Assembly: GCA_937898635.1 (NCBI GenBank)
Contig: CALEJW010000016.1
Span: 1 to 8,407, forward strand
DNA from: an uncultured Pseudomonadota bacterium
Lineage (GTDB): Bacteria > Pseudomonadota > Gammaproteobacteria > Burkholderiales > Usitatibacteraceae
DNA length: 8,407 bases
Reading direction: 5' to 3'
Shown here: positions 7,138 to 8,407 of the stretch, piece by piece
How the letters are laid out: every line of letters begins with the position of its first letter
How positions within the stretch are numbered: position 1 is the stretch's first letter
Notes under the pieces: generated by a model
What the model saw: only the letters and a program-made list of their open reading frames with translations
Told to the model about the DNA's origin: nothing
Databases searched by the model: none
Translations under genes and position numbers: made by a program

Positions 7138-7530
7138 ATGAACCCCACGCTCCAGAACTCCGCGGCCGCCGCCGGCCGCGTCCTCCTCGGCCTGCTCTTC
7201 GCGGTGTCCGGCTTCGGCAAGATCACCGGCTTCGCGGGCACCGCCGGCTTCATGGCCTCCAAGGGCATGCCCATGGCCGAGGTGCTGCTCGTCGGCGCCA
7301 TCGTCGTGGAGCTCGTCGGCGGCCTCATGCTCATCGCGGGCTTCAAGGCGCGCTGGGCCGCGCTCGCCATCGCCGCCTTCCTCGTGCCGACCACGCTCAT
7401 CTTCCACAACCCGATCGGGCCGGACGGTGCCGCGCAGATGACGCAGTTCCTGAAGAACCTCTCGATCCTGGGCGGCATGCTCGTCGTCGCGGCCTTCGGC
7501 CCCGGCGCCTGGAGCGTGGACCGCCGCTAG
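7138..7530 (+). CDS. DoxX-family small integral membrane protein
   Basis: 130-aa protein with four predicted membrane helices (about 12-27, 47-66, 72-88, 106-123), the DoxX plan. Family features visible: RVLLGLLFAVSGFGKITGF (14-32) with the S-G-x-x-K pattern at 24-28 in TM1, and an ELVGG stretch (E58-G62) in TM2. The motif IFHNP (88-92) follows TM3. Family members include E. coli YqjF, which is activated by YhaJ, and subunits linked to thiosulfate:quinone oxidoreduction in archaea. A role near membrane quinones or in protecting against electrophilic aromatics is therefore plausible but unproven. It lies between two pirin genes on one transcript, and its TAG stop overlaps the next ribosome binding site. 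No signal peptide is separate from TM1. Confidence 0.9.
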   Translation: MNPTLQNSAAAAGRVLLGLLFAVSGFGKITGFAGTAGFMASKGMPMAEVLLVGAIVVELVGGLMLIAGFKARWAALAIAAFLVPTTLIFHNPIGPDGAAQMTQFLKNLSILGGMLVVAAFGPGAWSVDRR

Positions 7531-7533
7531 GAG
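7529..7533 (+). promoter_or_regulatory. Ribosome binding site of the second pirin
   Basis: AGGAG begins inside the DoxX TAG stop and stands six bases before a GTG at 7540. It supports a GTG start and tight coupling to the DoxX gene. Confidence 0.7.
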
Positions 7534-7539
7534 ATCGCC

Positions 7540-8407
7540 GTGACCGTCACCGCCAACCGTCGCGTCGAGCGCGTGATCGCCTCGCAGGCGGCCTCCGCCG
7601 GCACGCTCCCCGTGCGCCGCGCGCTGCCCGAGGCCCGGCGCCGCTCCGTGGGGCCCTGGGTCTTCCTCGACCACTTCGGGCCGGTCCGCGTCGCCGCGGG
7701 CGACGAGGGCGTGGGCCCGCATCCCCACGCCGGCATCGAGACGGTCACCTACCTGCTCGAGGGGCGCAACGAGCACCGCGATTCCGCGGGCCACGAGGGC
7801 ATCGTCACCGCGGGCGGCGCGCAGTGGATGACGGCGGGCCGCGGCATCGTGCACGCCGAACGGCCGCTGCCGGAAGGCTCCGGCGAAGTGATGCAGCACG
7901 GCCTGCAACTTTGGACGTCGCTCCCCCGGGCGCTGAAGATGATGCCGCCGCGCTACCGCGCGATCGGCGCCGAGGCGATTGTCGTGGCGCAGGTTCCCGG
8001 CGCGACTCTCCGCGTCGTCGCGGGCGAGGTCGCCGGCGCGAAGGGCCCGGCGGAGACGCTGATGCCGCTCTTCCTCGCCCACGCCACGGTGGCGCCGGGC
8101 GCGGCCGCTTCGTTCGGGATCGCCGCCTGCCACGAAGCCGCGGCCTACGTGATCGCGGGCGAGGGCGGATTCGGTCCCGAAGGCGGCGCCCGCGCGGCCA
8201 CCGGGGACCTCGTCGTCTTCGCGGACGGGGGCGACGCCCTCGCGGCGCGGAACACGGGCGTGCAGCCGCTGGAGCTGATGCTCCTCGGCGGTGCGCCAGC
8301 CGAGGGCCCGCTGGTCTTCCACGGCCCCTTCGTCATGAACAGCGTCGAGCAGGCGCGCGCGGCGGAAGTCGCCTTCCGCGCCGGGCGCATGGGCACGCTC
8401 GCCCCCA
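7540..8407 (+). CDS. Second pirin-family protein (about 290-aa class), 3' end cut by window
   Basis: Open frame of 289 codons from GTG to the right edge, close to the full length expected for the longer pirin class with a C-terminal tail. It starts MTVTANRRVERVIAS, followed by RRSVGPWVFLDHFGPV (35-50). The N-cupin metal site is complete: H61 and H63 (GPHPHAGIETVTYLLEG), H105 and E107 (GIVHAERP). The pirin C-terminal domain follows, and FHGPFVMNSVEQ is the typical end-of-domain motif before the tail. It differs strongly from the pirin at 6402 in N-terminus, metal-site context and length, so it belongs to another subfamily and is not a recent tandem copy. The gap to DoxX is nine bases, with the ribosome binding site overlapping the DoxX stop. 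Function is inferred by family only: a metal-dependent cupin, possible dioxygenase or redox-sensing role. Confidence 0.92.
   Translation, partial: MTVTANRRVERVIASQAASAGTLPVRRALPEARRRSVGPWVFLDHFGPVRVAAGDEGVGPHPHAGIETVTYLLEGRNEHRDSAGHEGIVTAGGAQWMTAGRGIVHAERPLPEGSGEVMQHGLQLWTSLPRALKMMPPRYRAIGAEAIVVAQVPGATLRVVAGEVAGAKGPAETLMPLFLAHATVAPGAAASFGIAACHEAAAYVIAGEGGFGPEGGARAATGDLVVFADGGDALAARNTGVQPLELMLLGGAPAEGPLVFHGPFVMNSVEQARAAEVAFRAGRMGTLAP

Overview
The window is uniformly very GC-rich. Codons ending in G or C dominate, and the AT-rich codons TTA, CTA and TCA are nearly absent. Protein content (an HAE1-type RND efflux pair, GluQ-RS, a YhaJ-like LysR regulator, YhaK/YhhW-type pirins) points to a Gram-negative proteobacterium, most plausibly a high-GC betaproteobacterium. 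That taxonomic call is inference from gene content and composition only.

Layout. Positions 1-6295 are four head-to-tail genes on the minus strand. Read in transcription order they are: a LysR regulator (6295-5393), glutamyl-Q tRNA(Asp) synthetase gluQ (5396-4473, overlapping the regulator by ATGA), a periplasmic adaptor protein (4328-3138) and an inner-membrane RND permease (3127 to beyond the left edge). A consensus TATAAT box and a set of three alternating GTCAC/GTGAC half-sites at the end of gluQ mark a separate promoter for the pump genes. Positions 6402-8407 are a plus-strand run: a YhaK/YhhW-size pirin, a small DoxX-family membrane protein, and a second, larger pirin that runs off the right edge. 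Between the two arms is a short AT-rich divergent control region (6296-6401).

How the genes fit together. The LysR protein resembles E. coli YhaJ, which activates yqjF (DoxX family) and lies beside yhaK (pirin family). Here the same three families sit together, and a second, different pirin has been added. The LysR-type T-N11-A box lies in the spacer of the regulator's own promoter and just upstream of a weak pirin -10. This is the arrangement expected for autorepression plus activation of a divergent operon. The likely theme is response to quinones or related electrophilic aromatics, with the neighbouring RND pump possibly exporting related compounds; the pump link rests only on adjacency.

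Nothing in the window looks like an insertion sequence, phage, CRISPR array or RNA gene. No intergenic gap exceeds 150 bases. The window does not show a dramatic new system. The most distinctive items are the double-pirin/DoxX operon with a YhaJ-like regulator, the alternating GTCAC operator candidate, and the translational coupling of a tRNA-modification gene to a LysR regulator.
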